Of a stretch of 64,000 bases of DNA, positions 26,028 through 33,481 are shown piece by piece (the stretch's first letter is position 1; the number at the start of each line of letters is the position of its first letter). Below the pieces are notes generated by a model, which saw only the letters and a list, made by a program, of their open reading frames with translations, made no database searches and had not been told where the DNA came from. Source of the stretch: an uncultured Clostridia bacterium (lineage in GTDB: Bacteria; Bacillota; Clostridia; Christensenellales; Borkfalkiaceae); assembly GCA_944354125.1 (NCBI GenBank), contig CALVPT010000002.1, positions 62,001 through 126,000 on the forward strand. The letters are read 5' to 3'. The translations under genes and the position numbers were made by a program.

Positions 26028-27233
26028 TCAGATATTTCCCAGTCGCATCTTGAAGTCGTCATAGCCGAACGACGCTATGCGGCTGAGCGTTCCGCCCCTG
26101 CCCCTCTTCCAGATGTCGGGCAGGGGCATTCCGTTGAATGTATTGTTCTTGCAGGTGGTATATATAGCCATGTCGCCGAACAGTACAATGTCGCCGATTT
26201 CGGGGCGTTTTGACAGTTCGTAGTCGCCTATGATATCGCCTGCAAGGCAGGTAGGCCCCGCAAACCTGACGCTTACGTTCCCCCCGTCGCCGTTGTCCAG
26301 AAGGGGCGGCGTGTACGGCATTTCGATTACGTCGGGCATATGGCAGGCGGCGCTGACGTCTGTTATTGCAGTGGTTATGCCGCAATTTTCGACGACGTCC
26401 AGCACGCGCGATGCCAGAAAGCCTGCATTGAGCGCGACAGCCTCGCCAGGTTCGAGATAAACCTGAACGCCCCATTTGCCGTGAGCCTCGACGAGAATTC
26501 TCTCCAGCCGCGCGATGTCGTAGCCGCTTTTCGTTATGTGGTGACCGCCGCCCATGTTCAGCCATCTGAGCTTTGGCAGAACGTCGGCGAACTGTTCCTC
26601 CACCGCCCTGTAAGTCACCTCCAACGCGTCCGAGTCCTGTTCGCACAGCGTATGGAAGTGCAGACCGTCGAGAAGAGATATGAGCTCCTCCGTCATCTCC
26701 TTGTCCCACGCCGCGCGCGTCGTGCCCAGGCGGCTGCCGTCTGCGCAGGGGTCATATATGGCGTGCCCCTCCTGCGTGGATATGCGGGGATTTATCCTCA
26801 GCCCCACGCTCTTGCCGCGCGCCTTTGCGCGCGCCCCGAACTTTTTAAGCTGTGAGGGAGAATTGAATACTATGTGGTCGGCGTAAGACAACAGCTCTTC
26901 GAACTCGTCGTCGCGGTAGGCGGCGCAGAATACGTGCACCTCGCCGCAGGGCATCTCCTCTTTGCCGAGGCGCGCCTCAAAAAGTCCGCTCGCCTCTGTA
27001 CCGCTGAGATACTCCGATATGAGCGGATAGAAAGCAAAGTTGGAAAAAGCCTTCTGCGCGAGCAATATCTTTGCGCCCGTGCGCTCCGAAACGCCCTTGA
27101 GTATTTTAAGATTGTCTTCGAGCGCGCCCTCGTCTATTATGTAGCAGGGCGTCTTAAGCCCCCCGAAGAGCTTTTCGGGACTTGCACCCCCGAGCGCTTT
27201 AAATACGGGCGAATTTATCGGCTGTCCCTTCAT
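26028..27233 (-). CDS. nspC: Carboxynorspermidine/carboxyspermidine decarboxylase (NspC-like)
   Basis: A PLP enzyme of the alanine-racemase fold that removes CO2 from carboxyspermidine to give spermidine. The 401 residues show the PLP lysine in ILLAQKAFSNFAFYPLISEY, the glycine-rich phosphate loop NMGGGHHITK, and the active-site cysteine motif GPTCLAGDIIGDYEL. It overlaps the start region of the upstream CASDH gene by one base and is the last gene of the polyamine operon. A related decarboxylase acts on carboxyaminopropylagmatine in some bacteria; sequence reading alone cannot separate the two. Confidence 0.9.
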   Translation of the reverse strand: MKGQPINSPVFKALGGASPEKLFGGLKTPCYIIDEGALEDNLKILKGVSERTGAKILLAQKAFSNFAFYPLISEYLSGTEASGLFEARLGKEEMPCGEVHVFCAAYRDDEFEELLSYADHIVFNSPSQLKKFGARAKARGKSVGLRINPRISTQEGHAIYDPCADGSRLGTTRAAWDKEMTEELISLLDGLHFHTLCEQDSDALEVTYRAVEEQFADVLPKLRWLNMGGGHHITKSGYDIARLERILVEAHGKWGVQVYLEPGEAVALNAGFLASRVLDVVENCGITTAITDVSAACHMPDVIEMPYTPPLLDNGDGGNVSVRFAGPTCLAGDIIGDYELSKRPEIGDIVLFGDMAIYTTCKNNTFNGMPLPDIWKRGRGGTLSRIASFGYDDFKMRLGNI

Positions 27234-28492
27234 CAGTCCACCAGTTCGGGGTTATCGCTCTCTTTATAGGGCAGACCGTACTTAAAGAGCGCCTCGAGGA
27301 AGGGATCGGGGTCGAACTCCTCGACGGTATGCACTCCCGTCTTAGTCCACTTGCCCGTAAGCAGCATGAGCGCGCCGCACATTGCAGGGACGCCCGTGGT
27401 ATAACTTATCGCCTGACTTCCCACTTCCCTGTAACATTCCTGATGGTCGCAGACGTTGTAGATATAGTAACTCCTCTTCTTTCCGTCCTTTTCGCCCGTG
27501 AATATGCAGCCGATATTGGTCTTGCCGTGCGTTCTGGGGCCGAGCGTTGCAGGGTCGGGAAGGAGCGCCTTCAGAAACTTTATGGGCACTATCTCCCTTC
27601 CCTCGAACATTATGGGGGTCGTAGAGAGCATTCCCACGTCCTCGAGGCACTTCATGTGCGTGAGGTAGCTCTGACCGAAGGTCATGAAAAAGCGTATTCT
27701 CTTAGCCTCGGGGATATTTACTGCTATGGACTCGATTTCCTCGTGGTGGAGAAGATACATATCCTTTTTGCCCACCTCGTCGAAGTCGTACTCCCTCTTT
27801 ATGCTCATGGCAGGTATTTCCACCCACTTGCCGTCCTGCCAGTAGCTGCCCGGTGCGGACACTTCGCGAAGATTTACTTCGGGATTGAAGTTGGTGGCAA
27901 AGGCATAGCCGTGGTCGCCGCCGTTGCAGTCGAGTATGTCTATGGTGTCGATTTTGTCGAACTTATGCTTCTTTGCATATGCGCAGTACGCCTGGGTTAC
28001 GCCCGGGTCGAAGCCGCAGCCGAGGAGCGCGACAAGCCCCGCCTTTTCGAACTTTTTCCTGTATGCCCACTGCCACGAGTAGTCGAAATATGCCGAAAAG
28101 CCCTTTTCTTTGCACCTCTTTTCGTATATCTTTCTCCACTCGGGGTCGTCGGTATCCTCGGGCTCGTAGTTGGCGGTATCCAGATAGTTGACGCCGCAGG
28201 CAAGGCAGGCGTCCATTATGGTTAAATCCTGATAGGGCAGCGCGATGTTCATTACGAGGTCGGGCTTGTAGCTTTTTATGAGCGCGATGACCTCCTCCGT
28301 CCTGTCGGCGTCCACTTTTGCGGTGGTTATCCTTGTCGCCGTCCTGCCCTTAAGGCTTTCGGCGAGCTTGTCGCACTTTTCCTTGGTTCTGCTTGCAATG
28401 CAGATATCCGTAAACACCTCGCTGACCTGACAGCACTTTCTTATTGCGACGTTTGCCACGCCGCCGCAGCCTATAATCAATACTTTGCTCAT
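27233..28492 (-). CDS. Carboxynorspermidine synthase-like (CASDH) saccharopine-dehydrogenase family
   Basis: An NADPH-dependent enzyme that joins aspartate semialdehyde to a diamine (putrescine) to form carboxyspermidine. The 419 residues begin with a Rossmann loop KVLIIGCGGVANVAIRKC. They carry family segments NIALPYQDLTIMDACLACGVNYLDTANYEPE and LLGCGFDPGVTQAYCAY. It is in the operon with nspC, its obligate partner, 21 bases after speB. Agmatine-using relatives (CAPADH) are an alternative. Confidence 0.9.
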   Translation of the reverse strand: MSKVLIIGCGGVANVAIRKCCQVSEVFTDICIASRTKEKCDKLAESLKGRTATRITTAKVDADRTEEVIALIKSYKPDLVMNIALPYQDLTIMDACLACGVNYLDTANYEPEDTDDPEWRKIYEKRCKEKGFSAYFDYSWQWAYRKKFEKAGLVALLGCGFDPGVTQAYCAYAKKHKFDKIDTIDILDCNGGDHGYAFATNFNPEVNLREVSAPGSYWQDGKWVEIPAMSIKREYDFDEVGKKDMYLLHHEEIESIAVNIPEAKRIRFFMTFGQSYLTHMKCLEDVGMLSTTPIMFEGREIVPIKFLKALLPDPATLGPRTHGKTNIGCIFTGEKDGKKRSYYIYNVCDHQECYREVGSQAISYTTGVPAMCGALMLLTGKWTKTGVHTVEEFDPDPFLEALFKYGLPYKESDNPELVD

Positions 28493-28513
28493 AATAATCT
28501 CCGTAAATTTTAT

Positions 28514-29371
28514 TTATTTGTTGAGTGCGAGTAAAAACTCCCTGAGTACCTTGCACGCCATTGCAGTGGACGCGCCGCTTGCATCCAGCGAGGGCGCAAG
28601 CTCGTTGACGTCCGCGCCGACGACGTTGAGGGTGCAGACCCTGACAAGCGCAGCCAGGAGCTCTTTGAACGTCACGCCGCCCGCTTCGGGAGTGCCCGTG
28701 CCCGAAAAACAAGAGGGGTCGAGACAGTCGAGGTCGACGGTTATGTATACGGGCACGCCGCTTTCCTCGAGCTTTGCCACCGTGTCGTCGAGCCCGTCGA
28801 AGGAGAAGGGATGCATATGGGTATGCGCCCTTGCAAACTCAAACTCCGACCTGTCGCCGCTCCTTATGCAGAACTGGTGTATTTTTCCGTCGCCGACGAG
28901 CTCGTGACAGCGCCTTATGACGCAGGCGTGCGAGAGCTTTGCGCCGAGGTAGTCGTCCCTAAGGTCTGCGTGAGCGTCGAAATGAATCATATTGAGGTCG
29001 GGATATGCCTTGAATACCTCCCTCACCGCGCCCAGGGTCACCAGGTGTTCGCCGCCTATCAGGAAGGGGAATTTGCCGTCTTTGAGTATGCGCGAAGTGC
29101 GCGCCGAGATGTCTTTGAGCGCCAGTCTGCTGTCGCCCAAGCACAGCTCCAGATCTCCGCTGTCGAATACCTTTATGTCGGTCAGATCTCTGTCCTGATA
29201 GGGGCTGTACGTCTCTATTCCGAAACTCTCCGCGCGCATTGCCGACGGACCGAAACGCGCGCCCGGGCGGTAGCTTGTAGTGCAGTCGAAGGGCGCGCCG
29301 AAAAGGACGATATCCGCGTCCTTATAGTCCGAATCGCAGGCTATGAATGTCTGTACGTTTGGCTTTAACAT
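28514..29371 (-). CDS. speB: Agmatinase-like ureohydrolase
   Basis: Manganese enzyme of the arginase fold, expected to hydrolyse agmatine to putrescine and urea. In its 285 residues the metal-binding motifs are complete: GGEHLVTLGAV, MIHFDAHADLRDDYLG and VDLDCLDPS. The GGEH form occurs in Bacillus SpeB. The gene lies one base after speE. If the operon uses the aminopropylagmatine route, the same enzyme class would act on aminopropylagmatine and yield spermidine directly. Confidence 0.9.
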   Translation of the reverse strand: MLKPNVQTFIACDSDYKDADIVLFGAPFDCTTSYRPGARFGPSAMRAESFGIETYSPYQDRDLTDIKVFDSGDLELCLGDSRLALKDISARTSRILKDGKFPFLIGGEHLVTLGAVREVFKAYPDLNMIHFDAHADLRDDYLGAKLSHACVIRRCHELVGDGKIHQFCIRSGDRSEFEFARAHTHMHPFSFDGLDDTVAKLEESGVPVYITVDLDCLDPSCFSGTGTPEAGGVTFKELLAALVRVCTLNVVGADVNELAPSLDASGASTAMACKVLREFLLALNK

Positions 29372-29372
29372 A

Positions 29373-30224
29373 TCACTCTACCTCCTTGAGCATTCTCTCC
29401 AGAAAGGCAGGCAGATAGAACGAGCCTATGTGCAGCCTTGTCGTATAGTAGTTCGTCGTCAGCCCCAGCGCTTCCCACCTGTCGGCGCGGAAGTCGTCTA
29501 TGGGGTGATATTTTTTGCTGGCAAAGCCGAACAGCCAGTAGCCTGCGGCATATGTGGGGATATGCGCCTGGTACACCCTGCTTATGGGGAAAGTGCTGAC
29601 TATCCTGTGGTGCGAGCGGCGCATTGCGTCGGCGTCGTGTTTATAGAAGGGGCTGCCCTGCTGATTGACCATTATTCCGTCGTCCCTGAGCGCATTGTAG
29701 CATACGCCGTAGAATTCGCGCGTGAAGTAGCCCTCAAGCGGACCGAACGGGTCGGTGGTATCGACGATTATGAGGTCGTAATTTGCGTGGCAACGGCGCA
29801 AAAACCTCAATGCGTTGTCGTAATATATGTGCACGCGCTCGTTGTCCATCTCCCTTGCGTTTTCGGGAAGGTATACCCTGCAGACGTCTATTACGTCGGG
29901 GTCCATCTCGACGAGGTCGATCTTTTCAATCGTCTTATAGCGCACGAGCTCCCTTACGACTCCGCCGTCGCCCGCGCCTATCACGAGGACGTCGCGTATG
30001 TCGGGATGCACGGACATGGGCACGTGGGTTATCATCTCGTCGTAGATAAATTCGTCCCTTTCGGTTAAAAGCACGTTGCCGTCGAGGGCGAGCACTCTGC
30101 CGAATTCGGGCGTATCGAAGACGTCTATCTGCTGATAGCTCGACTTCTTTGAATAGAGGTGTCTGTTGACCCTTATGCTGTGTTTTACGTCGGGGGCGTG
30201 AAATTCGCTGAACCAGAGTTCCAT
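29373..30224 (-). CDS. speE: Spermidine synthase-like aminopropyltransferase
   Basis: Transfers an aminopropyl group from decarboxylated SAM to a diamine. The 283-residue protein has the N-terminal ELWFSEFHAPDVKHSIRVN strand region. The SAM-binding motif VLVIGAGDGGVVREL is at about 79, with DLVEMDPDVIDVCRVYLP and IIVDTTDPFGPLEG following. The donor needs SAM decarboxylase (SpeD), which is not in this operon. Having SpeE beside the CASDH-CASDC pair means two spermidine routes in one operon, or a SpeE with a changed role. It starts 13 bases after the decarboxylase gene. Confidence 0.9.
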   Translation of the reverse strand: MELWFSEFHAPDVKHSIRVNRHLYSKKSSYQQIDVFDTPEFGRVLALDGNVLLTERDEFIYDEMITHVPMSVHPDIRDVLVIGAGDGGVVRELVRYKTIEKIDLVEMDPDVIDVCRVYLPENAREMDNERVHIYYDNALRFLRRCHANYDLIIVDTTDPFGPLEGYFTREFYGVCYNALRDDGIMVNQQGSPFYKHDADAMRRSHHRIVSTFPISRVYQAHIPTYAAGYWLFGFASKKYHPIDDFRADRWEALGLTTNYYTTRLHIGSFYLPAFLERMLKEVE

Positions 30225-30237
30225 TTGCCCATTCTCC

Positions 30238-31692
30238 TTATGCGAGCACGTTTATGTTTTCTATTTCGGGGTCCTCGGGACCTGTCATTGAACAGCCCTT
30301 GGCCTTGGCGTATTCGATATACTGAATAATCTCGCCCGTCACCCTTTCGCCGGGGGCGAGGATGGGAATTCCCGGGGGATAGCACATTATGAACTCGCTG
30401 CATACGCAGCCTATGCTGTCCTTCAGCGGCACGCTCTTTTTGTTGGCATAGAACGCCTGCTGGGGGCTTATTACGACCTCGGGCGCGAGATATTCCTGAC
30501 TTAAGAGGCCGTAGCTGTCCTTCTGGTACCTTCTGCGGATTTCGGCAAGCGCGCTTACAAGCCTTTCGAGTTCCTGCATTCTGTCGCCTATCGAGAGATA
30601 TGCAAGTATGTTGCCTATGTCGCCGAACTCTATCTGAATGTCGTATTCGTCCCTGAGAAGGTCGTATACCTCAATGCCTGCAAGTCCTATGTCGCGCGTG
30701 TGCACGCTGAGCTTGGTGGAGTCGAAATCGAATATGGAATCGCCATTTATGAGCTCCCTGCCGAACGCATAATAGCCGCCGACGGCGTTTATCTCCTCCC
30801 TTGCGTAGTTTGCCATCTCGACGACTCTCTTGAAGACCTGCCTGCCCTTAAGGGCGAGGTTGCGCCTGCTTATGTCAAGGCTGGACATCAGAAGATAGCT
30901 GCCCGAAGTCGTCTGGGTGAGGTTTATGATCTGGCGGACGTAGCCGCTGTTTATGTCCGGGCCCGTGAGGAGCAGGCTGGACTGCGTAAGACTTCCGCCG
31001 CTCTTGTGCATGGATACGGCCGCCATGTCGGCGCCCGCAGCCATGGCGGAGACGGGCATGTTTTCGCCGAAATAGAAGTGCGTGCCGTGCGCCTCGTCCG
31101 CAAGGCAGTACATGCCTGCGCGGTGAGCCATGCCGACTATGGCTTTAAGGTCGCTGCATATGCCGTAGTATGTGGGATTGTTGACGAGGACGGCGACGGC
31201 GTCTGGGTGCGCGGCGATTGCCTTTGCGACCTGCTCCCTCTTCATGCCGAGGGATATGCCGAGCTTGACGTCTACTTCGGGATTGACATATACGGGAATG
31301 GCGCCGCAGAGTACGAGCGCGTTGATAACGCTCCTGTGGACGTTTCTGGGCAGAATTATCTTGTCACCCCTCTTGCAGACCGAGAGTATCATGCTCTGCA
31401 CGGCGCTCGTCGTGCCGCCTACCATAAGAAAGGCGTGGGCGGCGCCGAAAGCCTCGGCGGCGAGCTCCTCCGCCTCCCTTATGACCGATACGGGATGACA
31501 GAGGTTGTCCAGCGGCTTCATTGAGTTGACGTCTATGGATACGCACTGTTCGCCGAGGAATGCCGTAAGTTCGGGGTTGCCCCTGCCGCGCTTATGCCCG
31601 GGGACGTCGAAGGGCACTACCCTCATTTCCCTGAACATCTGCAGCGCCTCGTATATGGGCGCTCTGCTCTGATTCAATATTTTGCTCTCCAC
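30238..31692 (-). CDS. speA: PLP-dependent arginine (Orn/Lys/Arg) decarboxylase
   Basis: Fold-type I PLP decarboxylase, most likely making agmatine from arginine because an agmatinase follows. About 484 residues. Early motif VVPFDVPGHKRGRGNPEL; PLP site DEAHGTHFYFGE and the Schiff-base lysine in VSMHKSGGSLTQSS. A frame from ATG 31743 is open, but it has no ribosome binding site and its first codons form a terminator hairpin. I therefore prefer GTG at 31692 with GAGG upstream, or TTG at 31677. It heads the polyamine operon behind a long leader. Lysine or ornithine as substrate cannot be excluded. Confidence 0.87.
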   Translation of the reverse strand: MESKILNQSRAPIYEALQMFREMRVVPFDVPGHKRGRGNPELTAFLGEQCVSIDVNSMKPLDNLCHPVSVIREAEELAAEAFGAAHAFLMVGGTTSAVQSMILSVCKRGDKIILPRNVHRSVINALVLCGAIPVYVNPEVDVKLGISLGMKREQVAKAIAAHPDAVAVLVNNPTYYGICSDLKAIVGMAHRAGMYCLADEAHGTHFYFGENMPVSAMAAGADMAAVSMHKSGGSLTQSSLLLTGPDINSGYVRQIINLTQTTSGSYLLMSSLDISRRNLALKGRQVFKRVVEMANYAREEINAVGGYYAFGRELINGDSIFDFDSTKLSVHTRDIGLAGIEVYDLLRDEYDIQIEFGDIGNILAYLSIGDRMQELERLVSALAEIRRRYQKDSYGLLSQEYLAPEVVISPQQAFYANKKSVPLKDSIGCVCSEFIMCYPPGIPILAPGERVTGEIIQYIEYAKAKGCSMTGPEDPEIENINVLA

Positions 31693-31707
31693 CTTCTGTA
31701 CCTCACG

Positions 31708-31741
31708 AAAAAAGCGCAAGCTGCATAAACACAACTTGCGC
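31708..31741 (-). terminator. Terminator hairpin in the leader of the polyamine operon
   Basis: On the minus strand GCGCAAG/CTTGCGC (31741-31735 with 31720-31714) is followed directly by six T (31713-31708), just before the ribosome binding site of speA. Its place at the end of a long leader suggests transcription attenuation. Confidence 0.75.
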
Positions 31742-32077
31742 ATAAAAAAATCACATTCCTGTCCGTATCGGCGGATAACTCAGGCCGACGACGCAGAGAA
31801 GACCTCCGCGGATAATAACGTCTTGAATGGATTGGCATACAGAGTCTATATTTGCAAACAATTTTACTACTCTTATTGACCGTTTCACAAGTTTGCGCGT
31901 CTACGCATTTCGGTTATAAAGTAACCAACTTATAAAATTTGAGCTTTTAACTCAATCAATAAGGCGGAAAACCGCCTATCGGCAGCGGACCCGGCTGTCC
32001 GTATGGCCTCGACTTTAATTACTTAAAGTGGTCCTTTGATAATTGCTTGGAAGACTCTATGCAATAGAAGTTATCCG
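31742..32077 (-). ncRNA. Structured leader of the polyamine operon, candidate riboswitch or attenuator
   Basis: About 335 nt run from the promoter start to the terminator hairpin, with no gene. Long-range pairing closes it: AGTTATCCG (32069-32077) is the exact complement of CGGATAACT (31772-31780). Inside that, AGACTCTATGC (32052-32062) pairs with 31835-31847 with only a two-base bulge. Local hairpins include AGGCGG/CCGCCT, TTGAG/CTCAA and ACTTTAA/TTAAAGT. The stretch ATACGGACAG occurs twice. It does not show the conserved motifs I know for SAM, lysine, T-box, TPP, cobalamin or guanidine-I leaders. The ligand is unknown; a polyamine, arginine or SAM would fit the genes. Confidence 0.6.
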
Positions 32078-32083
32078 ACTATG

Positions 32084-32112
32084 ATTATATTTTGTGCGCG
32101 CCCCTTTGTCAA
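32084..32112 (-). promoter_or_regulatory. Perfect consensus promoter of the polyamine operon
   Basis: Minus strand TTGACA (32112-32107), 17-base spacer, TATAAT (32089-32084). Confidence 0.9.
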
Positions 32113-32226
32113 TTGTTTTGAGGCACAATATTATTTTTTCGCGCGGACAATCGGGCGGAACCATGCGCATATGCGCGCAAATCGCTTCGGTTACATATTT
32201 TTCACATTCAAAACCCCCGAAAATGC

Positions 32227-32255
32227 TTGAATTAAGGGGCGAAAAAAGCTATTAT
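32227..32255 (+). promoter_or_regulatory. Promoter of the acyltransferase-symporter pair
   Basis: TTGAAT (32227-32232), 17-base spacer, TATTAT (32250-32255), 45 bases before the ATG at 32300. Confidence 0.65.
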
Positions 32256-32299
32256 AGTATTATTATAAAGTAATAATTCAAGCGGAGGCGATACTGAAG

Positions 32300-33481
32300 A
32301 TGAAGGGCAAAAAGAAGACCTGGCACAAAAAAAGACACGCGTTTTACTTTCAGCTTCAGCGCTTTTTAGTCGGCATTTACGTCAGATTCGCCTACCGTTA
32401 CCGCGGCAAAAAATTTGACGACGGCGGCAGACAGTACCTGTACGTATTCAACCACCAGACGCCGCTAGACCAACACCTTTTATATCTTTCGCTGAGAAGA
32501 CTGCCCTACACGCTGGCAAGCGAGGACCTGTTCACGATGGGGCTGGTTTCAAAGATAATTAAGCACGCGCACGCGCCCATACCCATAAAGAAGTCGGAAA
32601 ACGACTTCACGGCGGTTAAGACCTGCGTGAGAATTGTAAAAGAGGGCTGTTCGATAGCCCTTTCGCCCGAGGGAAACAGGACGTTTACGGGCGAGACTGT
32701 GCACATAAAGCCGTCGGTTGCAAAGCTGATAAAGCTTTTAAGGCTCCCCGTTGCGGTATTCATTGTCCGCGGCGGATACGGCGTCATTCCCAGATATGCA
32801 GACAAGCCCCGACGCGGCAGAGTGACGGGCAGCGTCGAGAGAGTAATAGAGTACGAGGAGTACAAAAACCTTTCGGACGAGGAGTTGTATAACCTTATAA
32901 AGGACGCCCTTCACGTAGACGAGAGCGAGACCTCCCGTACCACTTCGCCGCGCAGGGCGGAATTCATGGAGAGGGCGGTATACGTATGCCCCTCCTGCGG
33001 CGCCGTGGGCACCATACATTCGGAGGGCAACCGCATAGGCTGCTCGCATTGCGGAATTTCGGCAGAGGTCGGAGAGGACATGCACTTTGGTCCCTCCTTC
33101 CCCGTAAGGACTGTAAAGGAATGGACGGACAGGCAAAACGAATGGGTCAACGCCCTCGAAGTCGACGGTAGCGGTAAGGCAATATTTGCCGAGCGCGTCA
33201 GACTGAGGGTACTCCTTAGGAAAGAGGGCAAAAAGCAGGTACTTGCCGAGGACGCGGAGGCGCGCATATTTGCGGACAGGCTGGAGGTGGGCGACTATAC
33301 CTTTGCCTATCCCGAAGTGACGGCAATGACCGTATGCGGCAGAAAGCGGCTTGACTTCTACCTGGGCGGAAAGACGTATCAGCTGACGGCAGGCAATACC
33401 TTCTGCGCACTGAAATATGTAAACATATATTACAACTATAAAAATAAAAAGGAGAACGGCGATGGTTTTCTCGGCATTTAG
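32300..33481 (+). CDS. PlsC-type acyltransferase with C-terminal zinc ribbon
   Basis: The N-terminal 210 residues are a 1-acylglycerol-3-phosphate acyltransferase-like domain: the catalytic NHQTPLDQ (HX4D) near residue 52 and SPEGNRTFTG (EGxR-like) near 120. After residue 220 comes a zinc ribbon CPSCGAVGTIHSEGN...CSHCGISAEVG, then about 130 residues of beta-rich sequence with no named family. The added ribbon and tail are unusual for PlsC. There is no clear membrane helix, only a basic N terminus (KGKKKTWHKKRH). A GGAGG site is 11 bases before the ATG. The 3' end overlaps the next gene by 20 bases. Confidence 0.82.
   Translation: MKGKKKTWHKKRHAFYFQLQRFLVGIYVRFAYRYRGKKFDDGGRQYLYVFNHQTPLDQHLLYLSLRRLPYTLASEDLFTMGLVSKIIKHAHAPIPIKKSENDFTAVKTCVRIVKEGCSIALSPEGNRTFTGETVHIKPSVAKLIKLLRLPVAVFIVRGGYGVIPRYADKPRRGRVTGSVERVIEYEEYKNLSDEELYNLIKDALHVDESETSRTTSPRRAEFMERAVYVCPSCGAVGTIHSEGNRIGCSHCGISAEVGEDMHFGPSFPVRTVKEWTDRQNEWVNALEVDGSGKAIFAERVRLRVLLRKEGKKQVLAEDAEARIFADRLEVGDYTFAYPEVTAMTVCGRKRLDFYLGGKTYQLTAGNTFCALKYVNIYYNYKNKKENGDGFLGI

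Noticed and set aside
31742-32077. T-box, SAM, lysine, cobalamin or guanidine riboswitch as explanation for the polyamine leader
   Set aside because: I looked for the T-box GGGTGGxACCGCG word and for the core motifs of the other classes and did not find them. The leader is therefore reported as unclassified.
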